Shown here in pieces: positions 16,812 through 25,228 of a stretch of DNA of 32,812 bases. This DNA is from Chroococcus sp. CMT-3BRIN-NPC107 (GTDB taxonomy: Bacteria; Cyanobacteriota; Cyanobacteriia; Cyanobacteriales; Chroococcidiopsidaceae): NCBI GenBank assembly GCA_019359635.1, contig JAHHGY010000041.1, positions 1 through 32,812 of the forward strand, in the 5' to 3' direction. Every line of letters begins with the position of its first letter. Positions within the stretch are counted from its first letter, which is position 1. A program made the translations under genes and the position numbers. Below the pieces are notes generated by a model. The model was given only the letters and a program-made list of their open reading frames with translations. It had not been told where the DNA came from and searched no databases.

Positions 16812-19800
16812 ATGAATAACTCCTTCCTTTCTCGACTCCATAGTAAAAGTCGCCCAGTTATTGTATTTGATGGGGCGATGGGTACATCTTTGCAAACGCA
16901 AAACTTGACGGCGGAAGACTTTGGCGGCGCGGAGTACGAAGGATGCAATGAGTATTTGGTGCATACTAAGCCTGAAGCTGTTAAAAAAGTGCATTACGAC
17001 TTTCTGGTTGCTGGAGCAGATGTAATTGAAACAGATACTTTTGGCGGTACTTCTATTACACTTGCAGAGTTCGATTTAGCGGGCCAAGCGTACAGCCTTA
17101 ATAAAACTGCCGCAGAACTTGCTAAAAGCGTTACTGCCGAATTTTCTACTTCCGAAAAGCCGAGGTTTGTAGCGGGTTCGATGGGCCCTGGAACTAAGCT
17201 ACCAACGCTAGGACACATTGATTATGACTCTTTAGAATCTGCCTTTGCCGAGCAAGCAGAAGGGTTGTATGACGGTGGAGTAGATTTGTTTATCGTCGAG
17301 ACTTGTCAAGATGTTTTGCAAATAAAAGCGGCGCTAAATGGCATTGAAAAGGTTTTTCAGCAAAAAGGCAATCGCAGACCGATAATGGTTTCGGTAACAA
17401 TGGAAGTACAAGGGACAATGCTTGTAGGAACAGAAATCGGCGCTGTATTGTCGATTTTGGAGCCTTACCCCATCGATATATTAGGGCTAAATTGCGCTAC
17501 TGGGCCCGATCGCATGGCAGAACATATCAAGTATTTAGCTCAACATTCGCCTTTTGTGGTTTCTTGTATTCCTAACGCTGGTTTGCCGGAAAATGTCGGC
17601 GGTCACGCTCACTATAAATTAACGCCTATAGAATTAAAAATGGCGTTGATGCACTTTATTGAAGATTTGGGAGTGCAGGTAATTGGCGGCTGTTGCGGAA
17701 CTAGACCCGATCATATTCAACAATTAGCCGAAATAGGTACAACTTTAAAACCTAAACAGCGAGAATCTCAATACGAACCAGCGGCGGCTTCTATTTACAG
17801 CGCCCAGCCTTACGAGCAAGATAACTCATTTTTAATTGTTGGCGAAAGACTTAATGCTAGTGGTTCTAAAAAGTGCCGCGATTTATTAAATGCGGAAGAT
17901 TGGGACGGACTTGTAGCCTTGGGTAAGGCGCAAGTTAAAGAGGGGGCGCATATATTAGATGTCAACGTCGATTATGTGGGACGCGATGGCGTGCGCGATA
18001 TGCACGAACTAGCATCTCGCTTAGTAACCAACGTGACTTTACCTTTGATGCTGGACTCTACCGAATGGGAAAAAATGGAGGCTGGTTTAAAAGTATCTGG
18101 TGGTAAGTGTTTGCTCAATTCTACTAACTACGAAGACGGCGAACCCCGGTTTTTAAAAGTGTTGGAGTTGGCGAAAAAGTACGGCGCAGGGATAGTAATT
18201 GGGACAATTGATGAGGATGGAATGGCGCGGACAGCCGATAAAAAGTTTGCGATCGCCGAGCGGGCTTATCGTCAAGCGGTAGAATATGGCATTGCACCTT
18301 ATGAAATATTTTTTGATACGCTAGCTTTACCGATTTCTACGGGAATTGAGGAAGATAGAGCTAATGGCAGCGCCACTATTGAATCTATTAAGCGCATTCG
18401 CCAAGAATTGCCCGGATGTCACGTTATTTTAGGTGTTTCTAACGTTTCCTTTGGTTTGAACCCCGCCGCGCGAGTTGTCCTAAATTCGATGTTTCTGCAT
18501 TATGCAACCGCAGCCGGGATGGATGCAGCCATTGTTAGCGCTAGTAAAATTTTACCTTTGGCGCGAATTGAAGATAAGCATCAAGAAGTTTGTCGTCAGT
18601 TAATTTTTGACGAGCGCAAATTTGACGGCGATATCTGCGTTTACGATCCGTTGACCCAATTAACGACATTATTTGAAGGTGCAACTACAAAACGCGATCG
18701 CACCGAAGACGAAAATTTACCTGTAGAAGAACGCTTGAAGCGCCACATCATCGACGGTGAAAGGATTGGTTTAGAAGAACAACTAAAAAAAGCTCTAGAA
18801 AATCATCCACCGTTAGAGATTATCAACGTTTTCTTGCTCGATGGCATGAAAGTTGTGGGCGAACTTTTTGGTTCGGGACAAATGCAATTACCCTTTGTAT
18901 TGCAGTCGGCGGAGACTATGAAGGCGGCGGTAGCATTTTTAGAACCGTTTATGGAGAAAAAAGCAGGCGAAGTCAGCACCAAAGGTACAGTTGTAATTGC
19001 TACCGTTAAAGGCGATGTCCACGATATTGGCAAAAATCTTGTAGATATTATTTTGTCAAATAACGGCTACAAAGTAGTCAATTTAGGCATCAAACAACCT
19101 GTAGATACAATTATTGACGCTTGCTTGCAACACGAAGCCGATTGCATTGCTATGAGCGGTTTATTGGTTAAATCTACCGCTTTCATGAAAGAAAACTTGC
19201 AAGTATTTAACGATCACGGTATTACAACTCCAGTGATTCTAGGCGGTGCGGCACTGACACCTAAGTTTGTTTACGAAGATTGTCAAAACACCTACAAGGG
19301 TCAAGTCATTTATGGTAAAGATGCTTTTTCTGACTTGCATTTTATGGACAAATTAATGCCTGCAAAGTTACAAGATAAATGGAGCGATCGCGCTGGTTTT
19401 TTAGATGGTACGGCGATAGAAGTTGAAGAAAACGGCTCTAAGCCCGTCGTAGATGTAGCTGAAACTGTTGTTGAAATTGAAAACCTCCCTGTAGATACTC
19501 GCCGTTCGGAAGCGGTAGCGGTGGATATAAAACGTCCTACACCGCCATTTTGGGGAACCCAGTTGTTGCAAGGTGCTGATATCGATTTAGAGGAAATTTT
19601 TGGGTATTTGGACTTACAAGCCCTAATTGCCGGACAATGGCAGTTCCGCAAACCCAGAGAGCAATCTAAGGAAGAATACGAGACATTTTTGGCAGAAAAA
19701 GTTTACCCAGTTTTGGCGCAATGGAAGCAGCGAGTAGTAGAGGAAAAATTATTGCAACCTCAAATAGTCTACGGGTATTTTCCTTGTCAGTCGGAAGAAA

Positions 19801-20330
19801 ATTCTTTGTATATTTATGAGCCAGAGAGCAAAGAAAAAGTTGCAAGCTTTGACTTTCCGCGTCAAAAGTCCCTAAGAAGGCTGTGTATTGCTGACTTTTT
19901 TGCTCCGGTAGAATCGGGAATTATCGATGTATTTCCAATGCAGGCGGTGACAGTAGGAGAAGTTGCAACCGAGTTTGCTAAATCCTTATTTGACGAGCAT
20001 AAATATACAGATTATCTCTACTTTCATGGGTTGGCGGTATCGGTGGCGGAAGCTTTGGCTGAATGGGTACACGCTCGAATTCGGCGCGAGTTGGGTTTAG
20101 GTGAAGAGCCAAATAATATTCGAGATATTTTAGCTCAACGCTATCCTGGTTCTCGTTACAGTTTTGGTTATCCTGCTTGTCCAAATATTCAGGATCAATA
20201 CAAGTTGTTGGATTTATTAAAGTGCGATCGCATCAACCTACATATGGATGAAAGCGAACAACTATATCCAGAACAATCAACCACTGCGATCGTTGCCTAT
20301 CACCCAACAGCTAAATACTTTAGCGCTTAA
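16812..20330 (+). CDS. metH: cobalamin-dependent methionine synthase
   Basis: Transfers the methyl group of 5-methyltetrahydrofolate to homocysteine through methylcobalamin. The 1172 residues have all four modules: homocysteine-binding (1 to about 310, zinc ligands Cys228, Cys294 and Cys295 in [10 protein letters not shown]), pterin-binding (about 335-600; [24 protein letters not shown]), cap plus cobalamin-binding (about 640-880; DVHDIGKN with the axial His737) and the AdoMet-binding reactivation domain (about 920-1172; [20 protein letters not shown]). No cobalamin riboswitch is visible in the short upstream gap. It ends in a strong terminator. Confidence 0.97.
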   Translation: MNNSFLSRLHSKSRPVIVFDGAMGTSLQTQNLTAEDFGGAEYEGCNEYLVHTKPEAVKKVHYDFLVAGADVIETDTFGGTSITLAEFDLAGQAYSLNKTAAELAKSVTAEFSTSEKPRFVAGSMGPGTKLPTLGHIDYDSLESAFAEQAEGLYDGGVDLFIVETCQDVLQIKAALNGIEKVFQQKGNRRPIMVSVTMEVQGTMLVGTEIGAVLSILEPYPIDILGLNCATGPDRMAEHIKYLAQHSPFVVSCIPNAGLPENVGGHAHYKLTPIELKMALMHFIEDLGVQVIGGCCGTRPDHIQQLAEIGTTLKPKQRESQYEPAAASIYSAQPYEQDNSFLIVGERLNASGSKKCRDLLNAEDWDGLVALGKAQVKEGAHILDVNVDYVGRDGVRDMHELASRLVTNVTLPLMLDSTEWEKMEAGLKVSGGKCLLNSTNYEDGEPRFLKVLELAKKYGAGIVIGTIDEDGMARTADKKFAIAERAYRQAVEYGIAPYEIFFDTLALPISTGIEEDRANGSATIESIKRIRQELPGCHVILGVSNVSFGLNPAARVVLNSMFLHYATAAGMDAAIVSASKILPLARIEDKHQEVCRQLIFDERKFDGDICVYDPLTQLTTLFEGATTKRDRTEDENLPVEERLKRHIIDGERIGLEEQLKKALENHPPLEIINVFLLDGMKVVGELFGSGQMQLPFVLQSAETMKAAVAFLEPFMEKKAGEVSTKGTVVIATVKGDVHDIGKNLVDIILSNNGYKVVNLGIKQPVDTIIDACLQHEADCIAMSGLLVKSTAFMKENLQVFNDHGITTPVILGGAALTPKFVYEDCQNTYKGQVIYGKDAFSDLHFMDKLMPAKLQDKWSDRAGFLDGTAIEVEENGSKPVVDVAETVVEIENLPVDTRRSEAVAVDIKRPTPPFWGTQLLQGADIDLEEIFGYLDLQALIAGQWQFRKPREQSKEEYETFLAEKVYPVLAQWKQRVVEEKLLQPQIVYGYFPCQSEENSLYIYEPESKEKVASFDFPRQKSLRRLCIADFFAPVESGIIDVFPMQAVTVGEVATEFAKSLFDEHKYTDYLYFHGLAVSVAEALAEWVHARIRRELGLGEEPNNIRDILAQRYPGSRYSFGYPACPNIQDQYKLLDLLKCDRINLHMDESEQLYPEQSTTAIVAYHPTAKYFSA

Positions 20331-20346
20331 TAAATTGAAATTCTAG

Positions 20347-20383
20347 TAGAGATGTTCTGGTGGAACGTCTCTATTTGTTTTTT
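20347..20383 (+). terminator. strong terminator of metH
   Basis: An 11-bp stem (20347-20357 with 20363-20373, one G-T pair, five-base loop) is followed by a T-rich tract at 20374-20383. It begins 17 bases after the metH stop codon. Confidence 0.85.
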
Positions 20384-20393
20384 ATATCCCTTG

Positions 20394-20552
20394 TTATTGT
20401 CGATCGAAGTTCTCATCAGGTTTCACCCCAAGAGCGCGTAATTGTGCCATTAATCTTTCGGTGCGTTGTCTTTCTCGTTCCGCGCGTTCTCTCTGGGCTT
20501 ATTCTGGAGTCAAAGCCCAGTTAGCTGTCGCATCATACCAGCGCAACCAATT
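20394..20552 (-). pseudogene. Uma2-family C-terminal remnant with internal stop
   Basis: On the minus strand the frame reads NWLRWYDATANWALTPE, a TAA stop at 20499-20501, then AQRERAERERQRTERLMAQL and RALGVKPDENFDRQ before a final stop at 20394. This is the C-terminal coiled tail (xERxRAERLxxxLRxLGIxPD) that follows the nuclease domain in many Uma2 proteins. Another stop at 20553 closes it upstream and the nuclease domain is gone. It is a dead gene fragment unrelated in position to the intact copy at 16051. Confidence 0.75.
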
Positions 20553-20575
20553 CTAGGTAAAGTTTCTATACAATA

Positions 20576-20603
20576 AAAAAGCACCTTTTACAAAGTGCTT
20601 TTT
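20576..20603 (-). terminator. terminator of the 20635-21276 gene
   Basis: AAAAAGCAC (20576-20584) pairs exactly with GTGCTTTTT (20595-20603) around a ten-base loop. It lies 31 bases beyond the stop of the minus-strand membrane-protein gene. The symmetric A/T tails would allow it to work in both directions. Confidence 0.75.
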
Positions 20604-20634
20604 AACTTTATTAAATTGTCATCAGCTAAATAAT

Positions 20635-21276
20635 TTAATAATTGCCATTTGTTCTAGGCTTACGTGCGCCTGCTGCTGAACCAATCATTGCCGCCGCTAA
20701 ACCTAGTAAAGAGCCAAATACAAATGACCATAGCCCTCTAGTTGCTCCTTCAGCGATCGCGCGAGCTTCGTTTGCACTCACATTCGGCGCTGGAGGTACG
20801 TTTACGCCACCTTGTTGTTGCACTTGGTCTGAGATCGCACCTGCTGCATTAGCCGCCGCATTAGTCACTAAACCAAAAGCACCGCTAACTCCACTCGCTA
20901 GCAACCAAGAACTAAGAGCTAAAGTTGTTGCCCACAAAATTGTGCCATTGAGTAATGCTGTTTTCCGGTTCATAGGTCCGCAAGCTTGCGCTGTAAACCA
21001 ACCACCGAGAAACAAAGAAATTAGTAAAGCAATAATCGCACTGATTCCTGCTGTAGCGCCAGCATTATCGGCGTTCGATCTAGGTGCGCCGGAATCAGAA
21101 ATAAAGCCTGTAGTAATTGCCCCAATTAGCGCTGTTAGAACTAACTGAGTTGCTAAAGCTACTACTAACCCTGAGAAGATTGGACCCCATCTAACGCGAT
21201 CATGATAGTCAACTACTTTGCCAGTAATTCCCGGCTCTGTAATTACATCGTCAATTGGTCTATTTACGTAAGACAT
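20635..21276 (-). CDS. four-helix membrane protein of unknown function
   Basis: A 213-residue protein with a cytoplasmic N-terminus carrying the DRVRWGPIFSGLVVAL entry to helix 1. Further hydrophobic segments lie at about 80-100 (ISAIIALLISLFLGGWFTA), 108-130 and 182-203 (LWSFVFGSLLGLAAAMIGSAAGA). A 40-residue Ala/Asn/Gln-rich loop sits between helices 3 and 4. The glycine- and alanine-rich helices resemble small bacterial membrane proteins annotated as YrzE-like or hypothetical. I cannot assign a role. It has its own terminator and is followed upstream by a long AT-rich gap, so it is probably monocistronic. Confidence 0.75.
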   Translation of the reverse strand: MSYVNRPIDDVITEPGITGKVVDYHDRVRWGPIFSGLVVALATQLVLTALIGAITTGFISDSGAPRSNADNAGATAGISAIIALLISLFLGGWFTAQACGPMNRKTALLNGTILWATTLALSSWLLASGVSGAFGLVTNAAANAAGAISDQVQQQGGVNVPPAPNVSANEARAIAEGATRGLWSFVFGSLLGLAAAMIGSAAGARKPRTNGNY

Positions 21277-21777
21277 AACTCAATTTTTCCTGTTAATAAC
21301 TTGATAAGAATTACTTAGTTTTTTTTACTTCAGAGTTTCATTTAATTACAAAAACCCTAATTTCACTATCTATCACTAGAAAGACTTTAATTGTCTACCT
21401 TTAGACATAAGTTAAAAAATTTATAATTGAATAATTTTTTGTTTTCGCAATAAATAGTTTTAGGAATTTTATTAAGTTTCAACCGTTACTAGGAATTTTA
21501 AAAATTTATTTTATTTTGATGACTATTCCTAAAAACTTGATAAAATGATTGGGATCTTGCTTAGGCTGGTAAAAGGTTAACTTATAAATGAGATTAAACT
21601 TTCAAATAATAACTTTTTGACCAATAAGAAATAATTGATTACTTGGCGGCTATTTAAAAAATTAAACAAATTTAACCTTTACAGTTTGCAAATCTGCCGA
21701 TTTCTGATTTAATGTAAAAATCGTTGAAGGAAATGTAAAAATTTGTAAATACATAGAGAAATATAGGTTATAGGCTA
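21277..21777. other. 501-bp AT-rich divergent intergenic region
   Basis: No ORF or RNA is recognised. It separates the minus-strand membrane-protein gene from the plus-strand TPR gene and must hold both promoters. TAGGAATTTTA occurs twice, at about 21461 and 21490. I see nothing else that stands out. Confidence 0.4.
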
Positions 21778-22884
21778 GTGCAAAAGTCAAAGTTGTTAGG
21801 AATTAGTTTAGTCCTGTTAGGAGGTTTAGCGGTCGTAATACCAACGGTAGCTACGGCAGAAACACTGGTAGTGCAAAAAAATCGCAGCAAGCAAGCTATC
21901 AGCCAACAGTTAAACAAATTGCTAGTACAAGGGCGTAAACTGGTAGATGCGGGCAACTGGTCAGGAGCGATCGCTCTCTATCAAAAAGCAGCAAAACTAG
22001 AACAAAATAATCCCCGCATCTTTTCTGGTATAGGTTACTTACAAGGATTAAAAGGAGATTTTGCCTCCGCCGCCGTAGCCTACCGTCAAGCAGTAGCACT
22101 AGAACCAGAAAACCCCGACTTTCACTATGCTTTGGCTTATAGCTTGGGAAAATTGGGTGAGAATGCCGCAGCAGCCCAAGCTTATAGTCGCACTATAGAG
22201 CTAGATCGAGAAAACCCTAATGCTTACTTAGGGCTTGGAGTAGTGATGTTACGCCAGGGAAACTACAATAGCGCGATCGCCGCCTACGAAAAAGCTTTAG
22301 CTCTCGATCCTGACAATGCAAGCGCTTACGGCTTTTTAGGAGAGATACTGTTGAGGCAAGGGCGCTCTTTAGAAGCGATTCCTATGTTGCAAAAGTCCGC
22401 AAAAATAGAACCTGATAATAGCAACGTATTGTTATCTTTAGCCGATGCTTGGGGGAAACAAGGTAACGATACTGCCAAACTACTAACGTTGCAACAAGTC
22501 GCTAAGTTAGAACCAGACAATGCTAAAGTCCATCTAGCAATTGGCAATATGCTGTTAGCAGAAAAAGACTTTGATAATGCTTTGCTTGCTTACGAAAAAG
22601 CTTTAACCGTACAGCCAAACTTAGTTACAGCCCAAGAAGCGATTGGAAATATTTTACTAATGAGAGGAGAATTAAAGCCAGCAATTAGAGCTTACAAGCG
22701 GCTAATTGTTTTATCGCCACAAAATGGTAATGCTTACTATAGCTTGGGTGTAGCATTGCAACAGCAGCAGCAAATACCCGATGCGATCGCAGCTTTTAGC
22801 CGCGCCCGCGAATTATACCAGCAAAGAGGACAAGTAGAGGGCTTGAGAAAAGCTGAAGCTGCGTTAAAACAGTTGCAGACGTAG
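21778..22884 (+). CDS. exported TPR-repeat protein
   Basis: A 368-residue protein. The N-terminal signal peptide (KSKLLGISLVLLGGLAVVIPTVATA) has a likely AxA cleavage site near residue 27. About eight tetratricopeptide repeats follow from about residue 45 to 350, with consensus positions such as GNWSGAIALYQKAAKLEQNNP and GNYNSAIAAYEKALALDPDN. The array probably forms a periplasmic protein-binding superhelix. The start is GTG 21778, with AGG eight bases upstream. No enzymatic domain is present, and partners are not indicated by the neighbours, which are pseudogenes downstream. Confidence 0.85.
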   Translation: MQKSKLLGISLVLLGGLAVVIPTVATAETLVVQKNRSKQAISQQLNKLLVQGRKLVDAGNWSGAIALYQKAAKLEQNNPRIFSGIGYLQGLKGDFASAAVAYRQAVALEPENPDFHYALAYSLGKLGENAAAAQAYSRTIELDRENPNAYLGLGVVMLRQGNYNSAIAAYEKALALDPDNASAYGFLGEILLRQGRSLEAIPMLQKSAKIEPDNSNVLLSLADAWGKQGNDTAKLLTLQQVAKLEPDNAKVHLAIGNMLLAEKDFDNALLAYEKALTVQPNLVTAQEAIGNILLMRGELKPAIRAYKRLIVLSPQNGNAYYSLGVALQQQQQIPDAIAAFSRARELYQQRGQVEGLRKAEAALKQLQT

Positions 22885-22906
22885 CTTGTATGAGTTTTTT
22901 AAGTTT

Positions 22907-23121
22907 TTAAGCTGTTTCCTCTAAATATTTATGAGCAAAAGTAACAGCCATCGCACCTTCATCTACTTAAGTTGAGATTGAAACAGCACTTCGATGTTGC
23001 TGGTATTGGTAATTCGGTTGATTAAATAATGCGATAAAGTTGCAGCTAAATTATGGTCGCCACGAACTAGCAAAGCTTTACTTTCTTTTGATTGGCTTCG
23101 GAGTTGTTTAGTTGGGTCATT
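22907..23121 (-). pseudogene. remnant of a thioredoxin-reductase-like FAD oxidoreductase
   Basis: Two separated pieces of one family are adjacent. The first, ALLVRGDHNLAATLSHYL then INRITNTSNIEVLFQSQL, is the NADPH-binding segment (compare VxLLVRGxxLAxSMSxYLxxRI). It ends in TAG. The second, shifted by one frame, is VDEGAMAVTFAHKYLEETA and a stop, matching the C-terminal 'VGEGSxAVxFxHxYL' tail of the same proteins. The intervening part (about 100 residues) and the whole N-terminal half are missing. A deletion with frameshift is the simplest reading. Family recognised from pattern memory. Confidence 0.7.
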
Positions 23122-23223
23122 TTAGTTTTTTGGGATTGCTTTTAAGATGGGTAAAATTTTTTAGGATGGCAATGTAAAGTTAAAAGAGCGATCGCACTTA
23201 ATACAAATACGCTGCTCAATAAT

Positions 23224-23437
23224 TTAATTTAAGTTGATTACTAAAATAGTGCGATCGACTCCTTTGTAAAATGAAAAAGTGCGTGATGATTAATCTAAAT
23301 TATGCCAATGACAATAAAACTGATGGCATAACTTAAAATATGGGGTAAAACTTGGAGAAGTTTGGTAATTACTTCTGATGAGATGGCTTGAGTTAAGTCG
23401 GGGCTTTGATTTCGATCGTAAGTAAAGTTACAGCGAA
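23224..23437 (-). pseudogene. remnant of a TMEM175/DUF1211-family channel gene
   Basis: Minus-strand pieces in three frames read FAVTLLTIEIKAPT, then DLTQAISSEVITKLLQVL and PHILSYAISFIVIGII, a stop, INHHALFHFTKE and DRTILVINLN. The order and sequence match the first two helices and following loop of bacterial TMEM175 proteins (ITLLVLEIKVP...LSYxxSFxVIGIYWVNHHxLF...DRTLLWLN). The TAG replaces the conserved Trp. At least two frameshifts and one nonsense change make it dead. The start and the later helices are absent. Confidence 0.75.
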
Positions 23438-23459
23438 GCTCTTTCAGAGCCGCTTCGCT
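23432..23459. repeat. palindromic repeat at a deletion scar
   Basis: AGCGAAGC (23432-23439) is inverted as GCTTCGCT (23452-23459), with an alternative inner GCTCT/AGAGC stem. Short GC-rich palindromes of the 'gcgaagc...gcttcgc' type are dispersed in many cyanobacterial genomes. It sits exactly between the truncated 5' ends of the TMEM175 and LysR remnants. Confidence 0.55.
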
Positions 23460-23520
23460 AACGCAAATACTCCATCACTAAAGGCTTCAAAACGGTTCAA
23501 ACTTATCAAAGGAGCTTGTT

Positions 23521-24144
23521 TTGTACTCTCCGATTGCACCGATTATCAACAATTTTTTTATTCAGTATCCCGAAGTAAAGCTTGATTTGAGATTGAGCGA
23601 TGGATTGTCTAACTTAGTGGAAGAAGATTTAGATGTTGTAATTCGGATCGGCAATCTCGATAGGTCTGGAGCAAATCTAATTTTACATAAAATTGGCTCG
23701 TATACGCGCCTTGTTTGCGGTAGTTCAACATATTTTGCTAAACATGGCAAACCCCAACATCCAGACGACTTGGCAAATCATAATTGCCTGTTGTTTACTT
23801 ACTTTGTGGGTTATGATGTCTGGCGATTCAAAAGAGATACTGAAGTTTGCGAGATTAAAGTAAGTGGCTATTTGATATCAGGTAATTCTGAGGTACTTCG
23901 TCAAGTTTGCTTAGATGGGGCGAGTTTGATTTTGATGCCAACTTAGTTAATTGGTGAAGATATCCGCAGAGAAAGTTTGCAAGCAGTGCTAACCGATTTT
24001 CAAGTCTATCCCCACAGTACAGATATGGGCATTTACGCGCTTTATTTGCCCTCTCGCAAAAATTTGTTGAGGGTAAAAGCATTTATCGATTTTTTAATTA
24101 AACGGTTTGGTAATCCGCCTTACTGGGAAGAAACCAGGCTTTGA
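23521..24144 (+). pseudogene. LysR-type regulator remnant, no HTH, internal stop
   Basis: The effector-binding domain is readable in one frame: SPIAPIINNFFIQYPEVKLDLRLSDG, LVEEDLDVVIRIGNL, FGNSEVLRQ-like SGNSEVLRQVCLDGASLILMPT. A TAG stop at 23944-23946 takes the place of the Trp in the usual 'LPTWLIGEDI'. It continues LIGEDIRRESLQAVL, GIYALYLPSRKNLLRVKAFIDFL to TGA 24142-24144. The N-terminal helix-turn-helix and linker helix are missing. The body otherwise lacks frameshifts, so decay is recent or the stop could be read through at low level. It is convergent with the ABC ATPase gene seven bases away. Confidence 0.85.
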
Positions 24145-24151
24145 AAAAGCT

Positions 24152-25003
24152 CTAATCAAGCTGTCGCCCCGTCAGTTCGACAAAAATATCCTCCAAATTG
24201 GCTGGGCGCACCATCATCCCAGTTTTATCAGTCTGGCTGTTGAGGTAGGCGTTTGCATCGGTTAAATGGGGGAAAAACTTATACTCCCAGCGATCGCCTA
24301 CTTGTTTCATTACTAATCCTTCGCCGTACTGAGATTTTAGTTGTTGTAATGTACCTAAAGAGATAAGTTTACCGCCGTCCATAATCCCAATGCGATCGCA
24401 CAAGTACTCAACTTCATCCATATAGTGCGTTGTGAGTAGCATTGTCATTCCTTGCTTATTTAAGTCAAGAATAATCTCCCACAACCGCCGCCTTGTTTGC
24501 GGATCTAAACCTACCGTTGGTTCATCTAAAAACAATATTTTTGGTTCGTGTAGTAGCGCTCTAGCAATCTGTAAGCGGCGTTTCATCCCACCAGAAAGCG
24601 TTTTAACTAAATCCTTGCGCCGCTCAATTAATTCTACATATTCTAGCCAGCGATTAATTGATTGTTGGCGTTGAGGATTGGGTAAATGATGCAAGCGCCC
24701 GTGCAACTCCATATTTTCCCACACGCTCAAATCTGCGTCTACGCTAGTTTGCTGTAAAACTACACCAATATTTTGCTTGGCTAGTAGTGGTTGGCGAGTT
24801 ACGTCAAAACCAGCTACTTCAATGTGTCCTTGAGTAGGTTTAGTTAAAGTTGTCAGCATCCGAATGGTGGTAGATTTACCTGCACCATTAGGTCCAAGTA
24901 AACCGAACATTTCTCCAGACTGGATTGTAAAAGATAAATCGTTAACTACAGGGGTGTTGTTATAAACTTTGTGGACGTTTTGGAGAGAGACAGCGACAGT
25001 CAT
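24152..25003 (-). CDS. ABC transporter ATP-binding protein (DrrA-like)
   Basis: A 283-residue ATPase with Walker A GPNGAGKST, Q-loop VLQQTSVDADLSVWENMELHGRL, signature LSGGMKRRLQIARALLHEP, Walker B ILFLDEPTVGLDP and H-loop TTHYMDE. The C-terminal extension, ending MMVRPANLEDIFVELTGRQLD, is typical of the DrrA/NodI/CcmA-type export subfamily. Such ATPases pair with an ABC-2 permease that exports drugs, lipids or polysaccharide, but no permease gene is adjacent here. The partner must be encoded elsewhere or have been lost. The gene stands alone between the LysR remnant and the NAD operon. Confidence 0.92.
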   Translation of the reverse strand: MTVAVSLQNVHKVYNNTPVVNDLSFTIQSGEMFGLLGPNGAGKSTTIRMLTTLTKPTQGHIEVAGFDVTRQPLLAKQNIGVVLQQTSVDADLSVWENMELHGRLHHLPNPQRQQSINRWLEYVELIERRKDLVKTLSGGMKRRLQIARALLHEPKILFLDEPTVGLDPQTRRRLWEIILDLNKQGMTMLLTTHYMDEVEYLCDRIGIMDGGKLISLGTLQQLKSQYGEGLVMKQVGDRWEYKFFPHLTDANAYLNSQTDKTGMMVRPANLEDIFVELTGRQLD

Positions 25004-25165
25004 GAATGCGGCGCTATAGGCTTATCTTTCTTTACACTAGCATTGCTGCTGGCGCGATCGCTAAATTAAGGCAACTTCTGTGACTTATTATCTGATCTTC
25101 GTCTACTATATATTTCCTTTAAATCCATCAGCTATAGCAATCCCGAATCAATCATGAACTTATAA

Positions 25166-25189
25166 AGGTGCAAGGCATTGCGCCCCTAC
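25166..25189. repeat. dispersed cyanobacterial short repeat (GCAAGGCATTGCGCCCCTAC type)
   Basis: AGGTGCAAGGCATTGCGCCC followed by CTAC lies between nadE and the ABC ATPase gene. Sequences of the form 'gtaggggcgcaatgccttgc' are found scattered in many cyanobacterial intergenic regions. Only one copy is visible here, so its repeat nature rests on prior knowledge. Confidence 0.35.
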
Positions 25190-25228
25190 TGAAAATGATA
25201 AAGTCCACAGGTGCAGGCTTTTTTTCAC

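Noticed and set aside
20642..21148. 168-codon plus-strand frame opposite the 20635-21276 gene
   Set aside because: Alanine- and proline-rich antisense shadow of the four-helix membrane protein. The minus frame has a normal start, helices and a terminator.
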